Made by a program: the position numbers and the translations under genes | In this document: positions 12,101-24,039 of the stretch, one piece after another | Position numbering within the stretch: position 1 is the stretch's first letter | Layout: the number at the start of each line of letters is the position of its first letter | The notes under the pieces: model-generated | Database searches by the model: none | What the model was told of the DNA's origin: nothing | The model's input: the letters and a program-made list of their open reading frames with translations, nothing else | From: Cinnamomum chago | Taxonomy: Eukaryota > Streptophyta > Magnoliopsida > Laurales > Lauraceae | Assembly: GCA_038049695.1 (NCBI GenBank) | Contig: CP142454.1 | Span: forward strand, 89,054,501-89,118,500 | Length of the DNA stretch: 64,000 nucleotides | Direction of reading: 5' to 3'

Positions 12101-13240
12101 GATACTCTCCGGAATCCCTCCGGTGAAGAGATTATCCGAAAGATCGACCCAAACCAGCGGCGACTTCCGACCCAATTCCGGCGGCAGGGTCCCGGAGAGC
12201 CCATTCCCGAAGAGCCGAAGCTCGTAGAGATTCGGCGACTCTGCAATTTTTTCCGGCAACCTCCCCTCTAACTGGTTCTCATACAAGTTCAACGACTCCA
12301 ACGGTAATTCGCAGAGTTCTTCTGGAATCTCACCTTCCAATCTATTCATGGAAGCATCGAATCTCCTCAACGACTTCATCTTGGCCATCCCTCTCGGTAG
12401 CTCCCCAGAAAGCGAATTGTTGTAAAGCTCGATTTGAACTACATTAGAGAGCAATGTAAGGGTCTCTGGAATCGACCCAGATAAGCTATTGATCGAAAGA
12501 TCCAAATCCACCAAGTTCTTGAGATTTCCCAACGTGGGTGGAATCGTCCCCACGAGATTACAATCCTCAAGCCACAAAACCTCGAGTTGGGTCAGGTTCC
12601 CAAACTCGGGAGGAATTGGAGAAGGCTCAAATGGGTTGTAGGAGAGATTGAGCTGCTTGAGAGAGACGACTTCGCTGAAAAACGAAGGTAGAGTACCATT
12701 CAAGAGATTGGCAAGGAGAGAGATAGATTGAAGGTGAGAGAATTTTGAGAAGGAGTTGGGGACTGGACCGGAGAAGTTGTTGGCGGAGAGGTCGAGGTGG
12801 AGGAGGTTGGGGAGGGAGGAGAGAGTGGCCGGGAGAGCACCCACGAGGAGGTTCTGCGAGAGGTCGAGGTGGCGGAGAGATTTGCAGGAGGAGATGGAGA
12901 GAGGGAGAGAGCCGGTGAGGAAGTTGTAGGAGAAGGAGAGGAAGGAGAGGTTGGTTAGGTTGCAGAGGAGGGTTGGGAAGGGCCCTGAGAGGTTGAAGTT
13001 GAAGAAGTTGAGGGAGGTGATGGAGAGAGAAGGGTTGCAGGTGACGCCGGACCAGTTGCATGGGGTGGTGTCGTTCGGGTTCCAGTTGGAGAGGGCTTGG
13101 GAGGGGTCGTCTAAAGAAAGCTTGATTTGTTGCAGGAGTTGGGCTTCCGGGGTGGGTGTGGCTGCCATTAATGGAGCTTTGAGAAGGAGGAGGAAGAAGA
13201 AGAAGAAGAAGGTGGAGAGGGGGAGAAGAACACTCTGCAT
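9150..13240 (-). CDS. HSL1: LRR receptor-like kinase, HAESA-like 1 (HSL1) type
   Basis: Two exons, 13240-10636 and 9544-9150, joined in phase within the APE motif (donor GTTTGG, acceptor TTGCAG), give 999 residues, the usual length for HSL1. In order: signal peptide (about 1-26), an N-terminal cap with PCNWSGVTC, about 20 leucine-rich repeats, a membrane helix near 635-655, then a kinase with G-loop GAGASGKV at 701-708, Lys722 in VAVKK, HRDVKSSN at 819, DFG at 839-841 and GYIAPEYAY across the splice. HAESA-family receptors sit in the plasma membrane and perceive IDA-type and some CLE peptides with SERK co-receptors, controlling abscission and stomatal patterning. All catalytic residues are present, so it looks functional. 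The start is the first ATG after a TATA box and gives a clean signal peptide. Confidence 0.95.
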
Positions 13241-13329
13241 GGCTACTGAGTTGGAGAAGTTTACGTTGGGAGGAGGGAAATGAGGATTTGTTTGACTATG
13301 TTGACTGGATTTGCACTACTATCCACTTC

Positions 13330-13338
13330 CTTATAAAG
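13330..13338 (-). promoter_or_regulatory. TATA box of the HSL1-like gene
   Basis: CTTTATAAG on the minus strand lies about 90 bp upstream of the start codon at 13240. Confidence 0.5.
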
Positions 13339-13344
13339 AAGGCC

Positions 13345-14410
13345 AAAAGGAAGAGAGTGAGATGTGGGGCCCACCAAGTGCGACAAATGTCTCAAATTCG
13401 GTTGTGGGGCCTACCGAGTTTTTCAAATCACTCAATCCAAATCCTCTCAAAAGGCTCTTGACTTCAGAGAAATTTAGAGTGGGTACACCTGTTAAAAATC
13501 CTTGCAATATAAGACTAATCTAAATCCTTTTCATTGAAGGATACAGGTATTAAAAATCCGAACCACTCTACCTAAAGTCCATTTAATGTATGTATAATCC
13601 TTGAATCTTTCCATAATATGGAGTTCACCCCATCATAGATTGAATGTTCGATAATAATAAAAAGCGAGTAATACTATGCATTACTCATTATGTTTTTTAA
13701 TCTCACGTCAAATTTTATGGTGGAATCAATACCTTTGGTGTGAAGTTCGGAAATATCTTATATAGTAGGTGGGTATATACTTTAAACGGTTTAGATATTT
13801 AATAAGTGATTGTGAAATTGGAGTTGGGCTCCATCAATTTCTTTGAGTCAATGCTTTAGAGGATCCACCCAGGATTAGGACGGATTGGAAATGGGAATGT
13901 GGGTCCCTGTTTTCTGGGTTTCAAGTGGGGGTGTGGTCCGACAGAAGTGAGTTGGTTGTTGAGTTTTGGTGTAACCAATCTAACCAAACTGAGCCAACTG
14001 TTGGAAGAACGGTCTGGTGTGGAAGCAGCAGCAATCAAGGGTGTGTTATAATTGATCCAAGTCATCTGCGACTGACATTGATGAGCAGAGTACAGGGCGT
14101 TGGTGGTCAAAGGAAGTGGGGCCCACTTTCTATCCTATTCAATACGGCTTCTCTACTTTCCAACCCCTCTTCAGAATACTTGCCAAACTTTTCTTTTCAC
14201 AGCTGGACTAGGGTTTTAGTTCATGTATTGTAATTGTTTGTAGGTGTGCACACTTTAGAACTACAACTAGCTGAAGGAGAGGATTAATCTTGACCATCCA
14301 AATCAGAGGGCCCACAACAGATGGTTTCAGATTTAAAGTTTGACTTACCATTTACTATGGCATTTTCGAGCCATTGGGTCATTCATTTCGGAACACCTAA
14401 AATCATAATA
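13345..14410. other. Intergenic, no gene seen
   Basis: HSL1 upstream region. It includes GTGGGGCCCACC at about 13363-13374 and GTGGGGCCCAC at about 14117, words matching the class I TCP consensus. No coding signal is seen. Confidence 0.45.
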
Positions 14411-14587
14411 AGGGGTTGCTTAATTGGTTGGCAAGGGGCAATCGCATATATCACCAGGGCTGCCGAAGGATCCTTTGGTATTTCACACTCCCCATGTGTG
14501 TGGGGTGGAGGACTTTTTCTTCTTATTTGTGTGGGCTCTCTTGGGTCCCAATCCCCTAGACTAGGGTGTTGGAAAAAAAAAAAAAAA
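14411..14587 (+). mobile_element. tRNA-derived SINE (family A), plus copy
   Basis: It opens with GGGGTTGCTTAATTGGTTGG (A-box-like), has a weak B-box near GAAGGATCCTTTGG, shares GTGTGGGCTCTCTTGGGTCCC with the copy at 17453-17611, and ends in an A15 tail. No target duplication could be seen. Confidence 0.6.
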
Positions 14588-16868
14588 GACATTTCTTTCT
14601 AGTGGTACATACCCTTCTTGTTTACTTAAAAGAAAGAGTTTAAATCCTTGTGAATCATTTAGATGCATGGCAATATGGATTCAGGTGTTCTTTTTTCCAA
14701 TTTTTGGCTATGGTAAATGCACTCACTAAATCAAGTCTCTCACCATTAGTATTATAGCCAGAGATTGATCCCTAGTAGCGTATGTAATTCGAGAGAGAGA
14801 GAGAGAGAGTATGACAAAGCTTAGTAGTAAATTAAATTTTGAAGAAAAAGAAAAAGCTCAATCAAACCTTGCAACTATCAGCTATAGGGATTTTGATCAT
14901 ACGGCTATCCTAATACCCAACCTTTGCTCTTCAATGGATAAAGTTTAAAAAAACTCCGCAAAGCTATTTGTAAAATATTCTAGGGCCATGAGATATCAAA
15001 TTATATGAAATCCTACGTCCATAGCATATCGCATAATTTCTCCTTCATTCATACCATACTTACTCTCCTTTGTTTTACAAATAGTATTAGGAAAAAAATT
15101 TAAACTTTAACCGTTCAAGGTAATATGTTAGGTTAAGATCAATCCTACTCTCAAAATATTCAAAATATATAAAGTTGAATAGTAAATGCATGAGGAGTTA
15201 ACGAGACACTCCAAATACGAGGGCAGACTGTAAAACAACAATCTACTGGAGAAATGAAAGCTGTCTGTCATCCTGAGAACATTACACACTGAAACTTTTT
15301 TTTTTTCCAAAAAGTGACCCCGAGTAGAAATTCTGTAACGTAAGAAATGTCCAAGTCCACTCCAACATTACTACATTAGGTATTCAAGATAGCCTTCAAC
15401 CAGACGACACTTTAATTATCTTTGCAGAGCAATTCAAAGATGGCAGGAAAATTTAGTAAACTGAAGGACCTGACGCCCAGCTGCATCCACGTCCTATGCA
15501 TCTGTCCCATGAACTGGGTCCCAAGAACACTTGTTATAGGATTGTTTAGTAATGAGGCATGCCTATTCTCCAATAATCATTTTTGAGTTTTCAATCATTT
15601 GATAGAAGCTTGGGTTGAATAGATTTTTCCAAAATCTAACCAGCGCCAATCACTCCCCATTTTCTTCTTTTCATATCCCTGCCCATGATTTGATGGGCCC
15701 TGCTTTGTTTGTTTGTAGCACAGAGATTTTCAAACACAATTATGGAAATTACCATGCAACTCCTCGAGTAACCTTGTTTTTTAGCCAGAAGAAGAAGAAG
15801 AAGAAAATCATGATGATAAGTGCTAATTTAATGTTTCTCTTTGAGGGACTCTGAGTAAAATCTTGTAGCAGAAAATGTTTGAATTTTTTTTTTAAAGCAT
15901 TCTATAAAGGTAAAAAGATGGTTTATGATCTAGTGCAATGGGCTTAGAGTGCAAAGAAGGTGCCATGTGCCACCCACCCACCGCCCGCCCATCCACGAAT
16001 TGACAGAAGCTCAATTTTGACGCTCATCTATCTGTTATTCACTGCTGTATTGAAATCCAAAAAAATGATGTCTCTCGAAACTGTTAAACTCATGGCCGAC
16101 CATACATAAATCAAGAGATTAGAATGATCTAATTGGATTGATATTTTACACACTCATAGCTCAGGTCTCTTTAAGACCTGTGCATTCACCACCTACACCG
16201 TGATTTGTGCCCCAAGTGGGCCCAGCTGAGTTCATTGCAACAATGGCATTCAGACAGGCCATGAGAAAAGATCAAAGCATGGACTGTCTAAGAATAATTT
16301 ATGGCAGTGGTGCAGATTCAAGGCCAAAGCCAATTGGACTTGCTGGCTACCTAACCTGTTTTGTCACAGCCGCCTAGGTAATGCCCATCTGCTAATGTAT
16401 CAGGCAACAGGCAATGACAAAAGAGACAACAGCTACTAATGATGTTTGAATCACAAAAGTTCTATTGTCTTGGATTTTGGTACTTGCATTTGTTTTCAGT
16501 TTTCTTCCTTGGATTATCTACAAAAAGATAAAATATGGGATTCATTTCACCATACACAAGAGACTAGACACGAGACTGAAAGATTAGGAAGAGCCTCAAA
16601 TCACTTTTTAGACTTTGGAGTTATACAATGTACAACTTCCATCAGAAAACCAACAGTCAAACCTGGATTGAAGGAAAAATAAATAATCAAAGCATAGCAT
16701 GTGTCTAACTAGTTTCATGAAATCAGGCCAAAACATTGCACATGGTTTTATAAGAATGGTCAATGTAGGTCCCTTTTGCCAAGATAAAAGGCTGTCTAGA
16801 AAAGAGAGTCGAGCTAGGCTCCTGGTGGGACAGTGGTTAGGTTGAAAATAGAACTACTTATGAACAAT
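14588..16868. other. Intergenic with (GA)n at 14792-14810
   Basis: There is a GA microsatellite at 14792-14810. Around 14715-14780 lies a short segment (AATCAAGTCTCTCACCAT and following) that recurs at about 38505-38565, so it is a dispersed repeat. No gene is seen; short open frames lack protein features. Confidence 0.45.
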
Positions 16869-17360
16869 TAGGGTTGTAAAAAAAAACGGAAAAACTGTCT
16901 AACCGAACCGAACCGAACCGCGGTTAATAATCGTATTTCACGGTTTGGTTACGGTTACAGTTAATGAAACCAAAAAACCGCACGGTTCGGTTCGATTACG
17001 GTTTTCCATAATAATTCACGGTTATTAACTGAACCGAACCGTATAATACGGTTCGGTTAACCGTATCGTTTACAAATATATAAAAAAAAGGGGGTTAAAT
17101 GAAATATTTCTTACCTTATTTAATTGCTCCCTTTGAGTCATTTTACCTTCAATCATTCACATTTATCCCCTTATGTGAGGAAGGCATTCCACGGTTATTA
17201 ACAATAACCAAACCGTTTAATACGGTTAGCCACAGTTACGATTTTCCACGGTTTTTATAGATACGGTTACGGTTACGGTTTTTGAAGACAGAAAACCGCG
17301 GTTATAGTTCGGTTAACGGTTTTTCCAAATTGACCGGTTAACCGAACCGTTACACCCCTA
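16869..17360. mobile_element. hAT-superfamily MITE with perfect 8-bp target duplication
   Basis: The termini TAGGGTTGTAA and TTACACCCCTA form the inverted repeats. The flanks TGAACAAT (16861-16868 and 17361-17368) match exactly, the 8-bp duplication typical of hAT insertion. The 492-bp interior is non-coding and made largely of CGGTTACGGTT and AACCGAACCG words in both orientations, so it can fold on itself. Confidence 0.88.
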
Positions 17361-17452
17361 TGAACAATAGAAGGTTTCTTTGCATATAACCACTTATCAT
17401 TCTCCCCATTTTAAAATCCTTTTTACGGATAATTGTAAAACGCCCTACCATT

Positions 17453-17611
17453 TTTTTTATATACCCCTGTGAGGGGGCTGGGGAGTGGGGACCCAAGATA
17501 GCCCACACAAGTGAAAGAGAAGCCCACATAAGTGGGAAGAGTGGCATATGCAGGGATCGATCCTTTGGGTAGGTGACAAACATGGTTGTCAACCAACTGA
17601 GTAGCCCCTAG
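17453..17611 (-). mobile_element. tRNA-derived SINE (family A), minus copy
   Basis: On the minus strand it starts GGGGCTACTCAGTTGGTTGA (A box), has GGATCGATCCC (B box), then GTGTGGGCTATCTTGGGTCCC, and ends in an A-rich tail. Direct repeats CCCTACCATT at 17443-17452 and 17623-17632, extended imperfectly upstream, are the target-site duplication. Same family as 14411-14587. Confidence 0.8.
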
Positions 17612-17690
17612 TTGTCAAAATACCCTACCATTGTTAAAATGTTCAAAGATCTAGATACCTTTTCTATTGGATTGTGGAAGGTGGCAGATA

Positions 17691-17986
17691 AGGGCTCGTT
17701 TATTTGCATAGAATATATGAGAATTGATACTCAAATGATCTCCACTTAATGATTAGGGGTGAAGGATGCAACGATGTAGATGCAACTCTCACTTTCTTAA
17801 GATATAAATCACTTGGGTGGTAGCTGGATTTTCATTTTCCACCTCCTCTTGATTTACTTTTTATTAGAGGGGATAATTCGATGGGATCATTTTTGAAAAT
17901 TCACATATATTTCTTCAATATAATCAATTTTATATATAAAAGTCACAATTCTCATGCATTCAGTTACATGAAATAAATATGCCTTA
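17691..17986. mobile_element. Tourist-like MITE (CATAGAATACAT family)
   Basis: The ends GGGCTCGTTTATTTGCATAG and AAATAAATATGCC are inverted repeats. The copy aligns along its length with 42406-42690 and 49896-50190. TAA/TTA flank it imperfectly. Confidence 0.65.
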
Positions 17987-18027
17987 AATATAGTGTGTAC
18001 GCAATATATAGGCCTTAAATATATAGA

Positions 18028-18032
<5 letters not shown>

Positions 18033-18074
<42 letters not shown>
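18033..18074. repeat. (TA)n microsatellite
   Basis: A run of about 20 TA dinucleotides following a short TG run. Confidence 0.95.
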
Positions 18075-18080
<6 letters not shown>

Positions 18081-21000
18081 GACAAGTCTCTCTCTTATCA
18101 TTGTTGCTTGGAACTTAAGTTCACAAATCACTTAATGAGAAGGTGGTTTGGGCTTCCAAAGAATGGATGATGTTAGATCAGTGTGTGTTTTGAAGTTGCC
18201 TTTGCAAGCAATAGCTTTGGAAAGATATGGGCATTATTTTTGCAAGACTCATAGCTTAGGCCCAATTAAAGTTGAAGTTTTAGAGGACAGGAAAAAATAT
18301 GGTTTGGTTATTAGAGAAGAGGATTTTTTTAATGACTAGTGGAGCTGTATCCAAGGAAATAAAAAGAGTCTGGAAATATCCACTGCAAATGATGATGTGA
18401 CTGAGGGTGGCCGATTAAAAAAATGATCATTCTTATCTGTACATTATAGAGGGTCCCAACACATGACATCTACTAATTTCACCTACTCCCACTGCATGGC
18501 CTTGACAATATAAGCACTTTTCTTTTCCCTCCTTTTCTCCAACATTTCCTCCTTTTAGTTACTTCATGGAGAACTTACATACAGCGAATGCCTTTTTTGC
18601 GCTTTACAAATTACTATTTTTAGAACGTGTTTGTGTAATGTCAAAATTCGGCAACAGAGAGAAAAAATTATTTTGATTTTCATATATCCTACTCACCCTA
18701 CATTTGGTGTGATACTTTTCTTTCTTCGCAGAAAGAGAAAACAAAAACTAATTAATTTTCATTGAGAGGGTCTTTCTTTCCTATGTGAGGAGTATGTAGG
18801 ATTCCTTTGTCCCGCAAAAATAAAAATCCGCAAACCCCCAGAGTTCTTGTGATGCACAAAAGAATCCGAATTCCCTAGTTGGACCAAACAGGGGGTGACA
18901 CGTGAACTTGTTGAGTTTAAAAACTGGTGTTGTCTTTAAAAGCTAGCTTCATCTTATAAGTACAAAACAATGTATTACCCCTGATTGGTCCAAACAGGGG
19001 CGAGATCCGGGCTCTGCACAAAAACACCCCTACTTTTAAGTGTTTAATTTAATAACAACCATTTGTACTTCTCATACAATATCATCGACCACTTTCACCA
19101 GTGGTTGATCGGTGAAAACAAGTTAGTTAATCACTTCTGGTTGGTTTGTTTTTGAGAAAAAGAACATCAAATTGATGCCAATTTTTAACCCAGTGTCCAA
19201 AAGAAGGATTCAATGAATCAATACTATTGGAAAAGAGTTTCAAAATGTTTTAGACATCTTTCAATCAAGTCTTTTGTCCTTAACTTACACTAACGCTATC
19301 TCGAACAAGGTTTAATGAAGATATTAAATAGCCCATTCTCAAACCTATATGAAAAAGGATCAAGGGCTAGTGATGTTTAGTTATTGGGACATCCTTCAAA
19401 CAGGTCTACCTAAGGTTTTATTTTGATCCAGTGGCAAAAAAAAAAAAAAAAACCCTTAGTTTGTGAAGGTGATTGTAAGTTATAACTTAAACTAGTAGTT
19501 GTCTAACAGGTGATTGTATATAAACTCTGTGAGGTGCAGTGGAACTCTGCAATCAACAGACAAACACACCATGTATATACAAATCCAATCCAGCACTGAA
19601 AAGGGAAAATGCAAGACAAGTTTACGCGATTAACAATGTGCCTACCTCCACAACTAAATAGAGATCTATCTTTCTCTCCTTTCTTTTTTTTTTTTACCCT
19701 AGACACAAGCTAGGGTTATAAGTTAAATCACATATGAAGATTCTCTCTGTTTTTTTAGCTCTAAAATATCCCGATATAAAGACCAAAAGACCCTTGAACC
19801 CTAAATCTGATACTTGGCAAACCCATAACACCAATCTGGCTAACCAGGAACACAAGATAGTAACCCAACTAACTCCCTTTATCTTATTGCATTCTTATGC
19901 TGATGGTCTCAAGTTCAATGAATTGCATTACCTACTGATTCTACATCATTCATCAGATCCAAGTAGCCATTTATAAATGAGTTCTATTAGTCAAGAAGGG
20001 AGTTGGAAAACAAAACGTGAGTAATTGGAAGAACACATCATAAGGTTTGGTTAGTGTAACTGCAAGTACTTAGAATTGGACTCTGCAGTTTCAAGCCAAC
20101 TGCAACAAGACAACCATTACGTAAAACCTGCATGAGAAAAATCTTTCTTTGGGGGGCTGCACCAAGTAAGGTGGGTCTGTGGTCTGTTCAAATAGTTGAT
20201 TCAGAAAAAAAAAAAAAAAAAAAAAGACAAATGACCGACAAAACGTGTTTTTTATCTACAGTCAGTAGATAAGAGAAGATACATCAGCTAACATTGGATT
20301 ATCAGCATGAAAGGGACAGTAATCTAGAAACACAACTGATCAGGAACAAGTTGCCAATTAATATATGAAGTCAGGGTTAAAAAACACAAAAACAAAAAAT
20401 TGAATTGGTGGGGGCAACAGGTCCGATGGCTATAACTTTTGATTTTACTACTAAATTTGAGAATTTTATTATATCGATGGATAGCTCTCGACGAGAAGAC
20501 CGATATGAAAAAATTGTACACCAGTTTAAGGTCTATGTTTATGGAGAGATTTCATTGTTAAACTCTCTGTTTATGGTTGAGTTTTGAGTTTTTCAAATTG
20601 TTTAGTCCAATTGAAGTTTGAATGTCATTTAAGAGAACATTCTGTACTTCTTTTGTGGAATTTAGAGTTTAAATAGTCATTTTATCATTTTTAATGAGCT
20701 TCCCCTGTTTATGTTGAACCAGCAAGATAATCTCTACTTATTGTTCTTGACTTTTTACAGGTCTTGATAAAGTCCTCTGAGTCTTTGTCGAGTTTTGGCT
20801 GAATCAATCGAGCCTTGACCGAGTTGACCTGAGTTTGGCAAAACTCACTAAGGACCGAGTTTCCCACTGAGTTCTTAATTTTTCTCTGCCTATCCATGTG
20901 ACTTGTGCCGAGTCTCGTCAAGTTATTGAACTATGGCTCAGACCACTACGGCAGCATCCATGCCTGGCTCGGACCAGACCTAGCCAGAATCAGGGTCTTT

Positions 21001-21279
21001 CGGCAGTCATTGGAGTGCGCCTAAAATATTAGTCTCTATGCCTAGTAACTCATTGTTAGGCCCATAATGATGGTGTCTAAGGTTAAGAGTCAATCTAGCT
21101 AGGGCACTCTCTATCCTGATCGACGGCCTGAGAACATCTAGAACATTAGAACCAATGCCTGTTAATATCATGTAATTGAATTTTTAGGAATTTTAAAGAC
21201 TTTTCGTTTTGATTAAAAATGAAGAACCAAAGGTGAATATCCAAAACATCTTCAAATAATATCCCCTTTGATTGAAACT
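18075..21279. other. Intergenic, no recognisable gene
   Basis: AT-rich sequence with poly-A runs near 19437 and 20205. An open frame at 18148-18339 has protein-like composition but no motif I recognise. GAGTT/GTCTTG-rich sequence at about 20757-20930 resembles degraded repeat DNA. Confidence 0.45.
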
Positions 21280-21819
21280 TGATGGGCCAGGCCCAAATAA
21301 TTCGGTCCGCAATGACAGGTTAGGCCCAGGTGGCTCGGTCCACGACGACGGGTCAGGTCAAACTGACCTTAGTCCATGATAAGCTCAGGTCTTGATCTAC
21401 CCATTGAGGCCGGATCCAAATCCACAGTATGACAAAGTCATCACGTCGTTTCACCTACCTGCTTTTACCAAGTCCCGCGGAGGAGATCTTGCCTGCTCAT
21501 CTGTTGAGGACAGTGCGGGAGACTCTACCAGACTGGAGCGTACATCATTGGAGATCCCTGGAGAATCTCCCCACCCGTTGGAGAAAGACTATAAAAGGAG
21601 AAGTCCTGTCAGAGAAGAGGGAGATCTCTCGAATTCTACACCTCATTATTGTATCTGACTACTTTGTAATCTCCTCCCCAGAGCAATAAAGCAATCACTT
21701 GAAGTGGACGTAGGTCATCCAGACCGAACCACTATAAACTCTCTCTCTCTTCATTAACTTTCACATTTATTACATATCACTTGACCGGTGGTGCCCGAAA
21801 CCACTTTTTGGCATCATCA
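21280..21819 (+). repeat. Left LTR of the TR-GAG element
   Basis: 540 bp bounded by TGATG and CATCA. It has a promoter-like CTATAAAAGG near 21590 and a polyadenylation-like AGCAATAAAG near 21682. Confidence 0.92.
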
Positions 21820-21869
21820 GTTTGGCGCCGTCTGTGGGAACGAAAAGAATTCTCTTTTTTCAAAAAGTC

Positions 21870-23210
21870 ATGCCGATCACCAGGTCAACAAGGCGACAAG
21901 ATGGTAACCCCTCGCGCGAGGGCGAGGGTAATCCTCCACCGACCAACCCTGCACCGAATGCTCCCGCTCCCTCTCCCCAGCAGATGCTGGAGACCATGCA
22001 GCAGTTGGTAACTCAAAACCAACAAATACTGCAGCTCATGCTGGCGAGTCAGGGAGGAGCGCTAGGTGCAGGACCGCAAGAAGCACCACTCTCGGAGCAA
22101 CTGGTAGCTCCACGCAGAGGGGCACCTCACCCGGGCGCCCGTCCACACGGTGCCCGGGGCCGAGGCGCCAACCGAGGCCGCCATCACCTGGGCGCCCGGG
22201 GGGGTCGAGGACTGCAGCTGGGCGCCCAGACCCAGGGCGCCCATCCTCATGGCGCCCTGGGCGCCCGTCATCATGATGCCCACGCCCATGGGACATCTGC
22301 TGGAGCTCCGCTGGTCGTCCCACACGGAAGACTACTGGTTGATCCTGAAGGCCGCGCTCATCTCGACGTACCCCCTCCCCCGGGCGGGTCGAATCGCGGT
22401 GGACTTCCACCTCCTCCCTCTGCTTCCAATCATGAGGATCCTAATTTCCAGGAGATGGGAAGTGGAAATTACAGCTTGGAAGACGAGAGCCAGTTCCAAG
22501 GTCAATCCAGAGAAGCTCCCAACCTTTGGGATGAGAAGTTCAAAGAGATGCAAAATCAGATTGGCAATGTCTTCAATGCCATAAAGGCACAGGTACCAGA
22601 ATCCATTGACTACCTGGTGCAACGAACGGACACACCGTTCAAACCCTCCGTGGCGAACTACCCACTCCCCAAAAAATTCAAAATGCCGACCATGGAGACC
22701 TTTGATGGAACCAAGGACCCACTGGATCACTTGGAAACTTATAAAACTCTAATGCGACTCCACAACATCTCTGATGAGATCATGTGTAGAGCATTTCCAA
22801 CCACCCTAAAGGGCTCCGCACGGCAATGGTTCTCCAGTCTGACCCCAGCCTCCATCTCCACCTTTGCAGAGCTAAGCAAGTCCTTCGTGTCGCACTTCAT
22901 TGGAGGACGCCGCCCCCAGAAGCCTGCCGCCCACCTGCTCAGCATAAAACAGGACCGAGATGAGAGTTTGAGGAGTTACCTCACTCGCTTTAACGAGGAG
23001 GTCCTCCAAGTCGAGGAGCCCAATGACAAAGTCGCCATGACCGCCTTTCTGGGAGGCCTCCGTTCATCCAGATTCCTCTTTTCAGTAATGAAGCGACCAC
23101 CAAAGAGCATGACAGAACTATTGGCAAAAGCTCAAAAATATATGAACGCTGAGGAAATCAACAGGTCTAGGCGAGGTGAATCATCTCGTGGGTCGCCCAA
23201 AAAAGCGTGA
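21870..23210 (+). CDS. gag: gag-like protein of the TR-GAG element
   Basis: A reading frame of 446 codons opening MPITRSTRRQ. The first part is Gly/Ala/His/Arg-rich low-complexity sequence encoded by GGCGCC-rich DNA. The second half is a Ty3-gypsy capsid-type domain with DGTKDPLDHLETYKTLM, ARQWFSSL, FAELSKSFVSHFIGGRR, SLRSYLTRFNEEVLQVEE and KAQKYMNAEE. I see no zinc knuckle and no pol domain after it. The frame runs up to the 78-bp array. In TR-GAG elements such a gag can package RNAs mobilised by an autonomous partner; that role is inferred here. Confidence 0.8.
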   Translation: MPITRSTRRQDGNPSREGEGNPPPTNPAPNAPAPSPQQMLETMQQLVTQNQQILQLMLASQGGALGAGPQEAPLSEQLVAPRRGAPHPGARPHGARGRGANRGRHHLGARGGRGLQLGAQTQGAHPHGALGARHHDAHAHGTSAGAPLVVPHGRLLVDPEGRAHLDVPPPPGGSNRGGLPPPPSASNHEDPNFQEMGSGNYSLEDESQFQGQSREAPNLWDEKFKEMQNQIGNVFNAIKAQVPESIDYLVQRTDTPFKPSVANYPLPKKFKMPTMETFDGTKDPLDHLETYKTLMRLHNISDEIMCRAFPTTLKGSARQWFSSLTPASISTFAELSKSFVSHFIGGRRPQKPAAHLLSIKQDRDESLRSYLTRFNEEVLQVEEPNDKVAMTAFLGGLRSSRFLFSVMKRPPKSMTELLAKAQKYMNAEEINRSRRGESSRGSPKKA

Positions 23211-23770
23211 CCTGCCTCTGCACTGTTTTCAAACAGGCAGCCTATCTCCAGCTTAGCGGCTCTCTTGCGGGTTGTCAAAAAAGCTTGGCCTACCTCTGCA
23301 CTGTTCTCAAACAGGCAGCCTATCTCCAGCTTAGCGGTTCTCTCGCGGGTCGTCAAAAAAGCTTGGCCTACCTCTGCACTGTTCTCAAACAGGCAGCCTA
23401 TCTCCAGCTTAGCGGCTCTCTCGCGGGTCGCCAAAAAAGCTTGGCCTACCTCTGCACTGTTCTCAAACAGGCAGCCTATCTCCAGCTTAGCGGCTCTCTC
23501 GCGGGTCGCCAAAAAAGCTTGGCCTACCTCTGCACTGTTCTCAAACAGGCAGCCTATCTCCAGTTTAGCAGCTCTCTCACGGGTCGCCAAAAAAGCTTGG
23601 CCTACCTCTGCACTGTTCTCAAACAGGCAGCCTATCTCCAGCTTAGCAGCTCTCTCACGGGTCGCCAAAAAAGCTTAGCCTACCTCTACTCTGTTCTCAA
23701 ACAGGTAGCCTTTCTCCAGCTTAGCAGCTCTTTCCTGGGGCGCCAAAAGCACGGTCTCAAGCTCTCTCAC
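23211..23770. repeat. 78-bp tandem array inside the TR-GAG element
   Basis: About seven copies of a 78-bp unit containing GCTTGGCCTACCTCTGCACT, GTTCTCAAACAGGCAGCC and CCAGCTTAGCGGCTCTCTCG. The first and last copies are diverged, the central ones nearly identical. Because 78 is divisible by three, several frames on both strands stay open through the array; I do not regard these as genes. Confidence 0.93.
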
Positions 23771-24039
23771 GAGCAATCCCCAGACTCTATTTTTGCTCTC
23801 ACGCAAGCAGTCTACTTCATTCACCAGATCATCTGCAACTCGGGGACTACGTTGAATTAGCGTACCCAGTTGTCTGACCGCCCAGATGAGCCAAATGAGC
23901 CAAATGACCGCCTGGATCAGCATCCCTTGGTGCCTGATGGACTAGAGTAGCCTGCTCACCCATGTGCTCGAACACATTGGCACACAGCAGCTTGGCGCCC
24001 AGTCCCTCCTCTGAGTAGACCGCGGGCACCACCCGACCA

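Noticed and set aside
11702-12271. 189-residue plus-strand open frame
   Set aside because: It is antisense to the LRR region of the HSL1-like gene and reflects the LRR codon pattern.
18148-18339. 63-residue open frame
   Set aside because: No recognised family, no promoter or splice context, surrounded by repeats. Kept only as a remark.
23211-23770. CRISPR-like appearance of a regular array
   Set aside because: Units are continuous 78-bp repeats with no unique spacers, and this is a plant genome inside an LTR element.
23207-23860. Long open frames on both strands across the 78-bp array
   Set aside because: They are by-products of a repeat whose length is divisible by three. They have no domain and repeat the same peptide.
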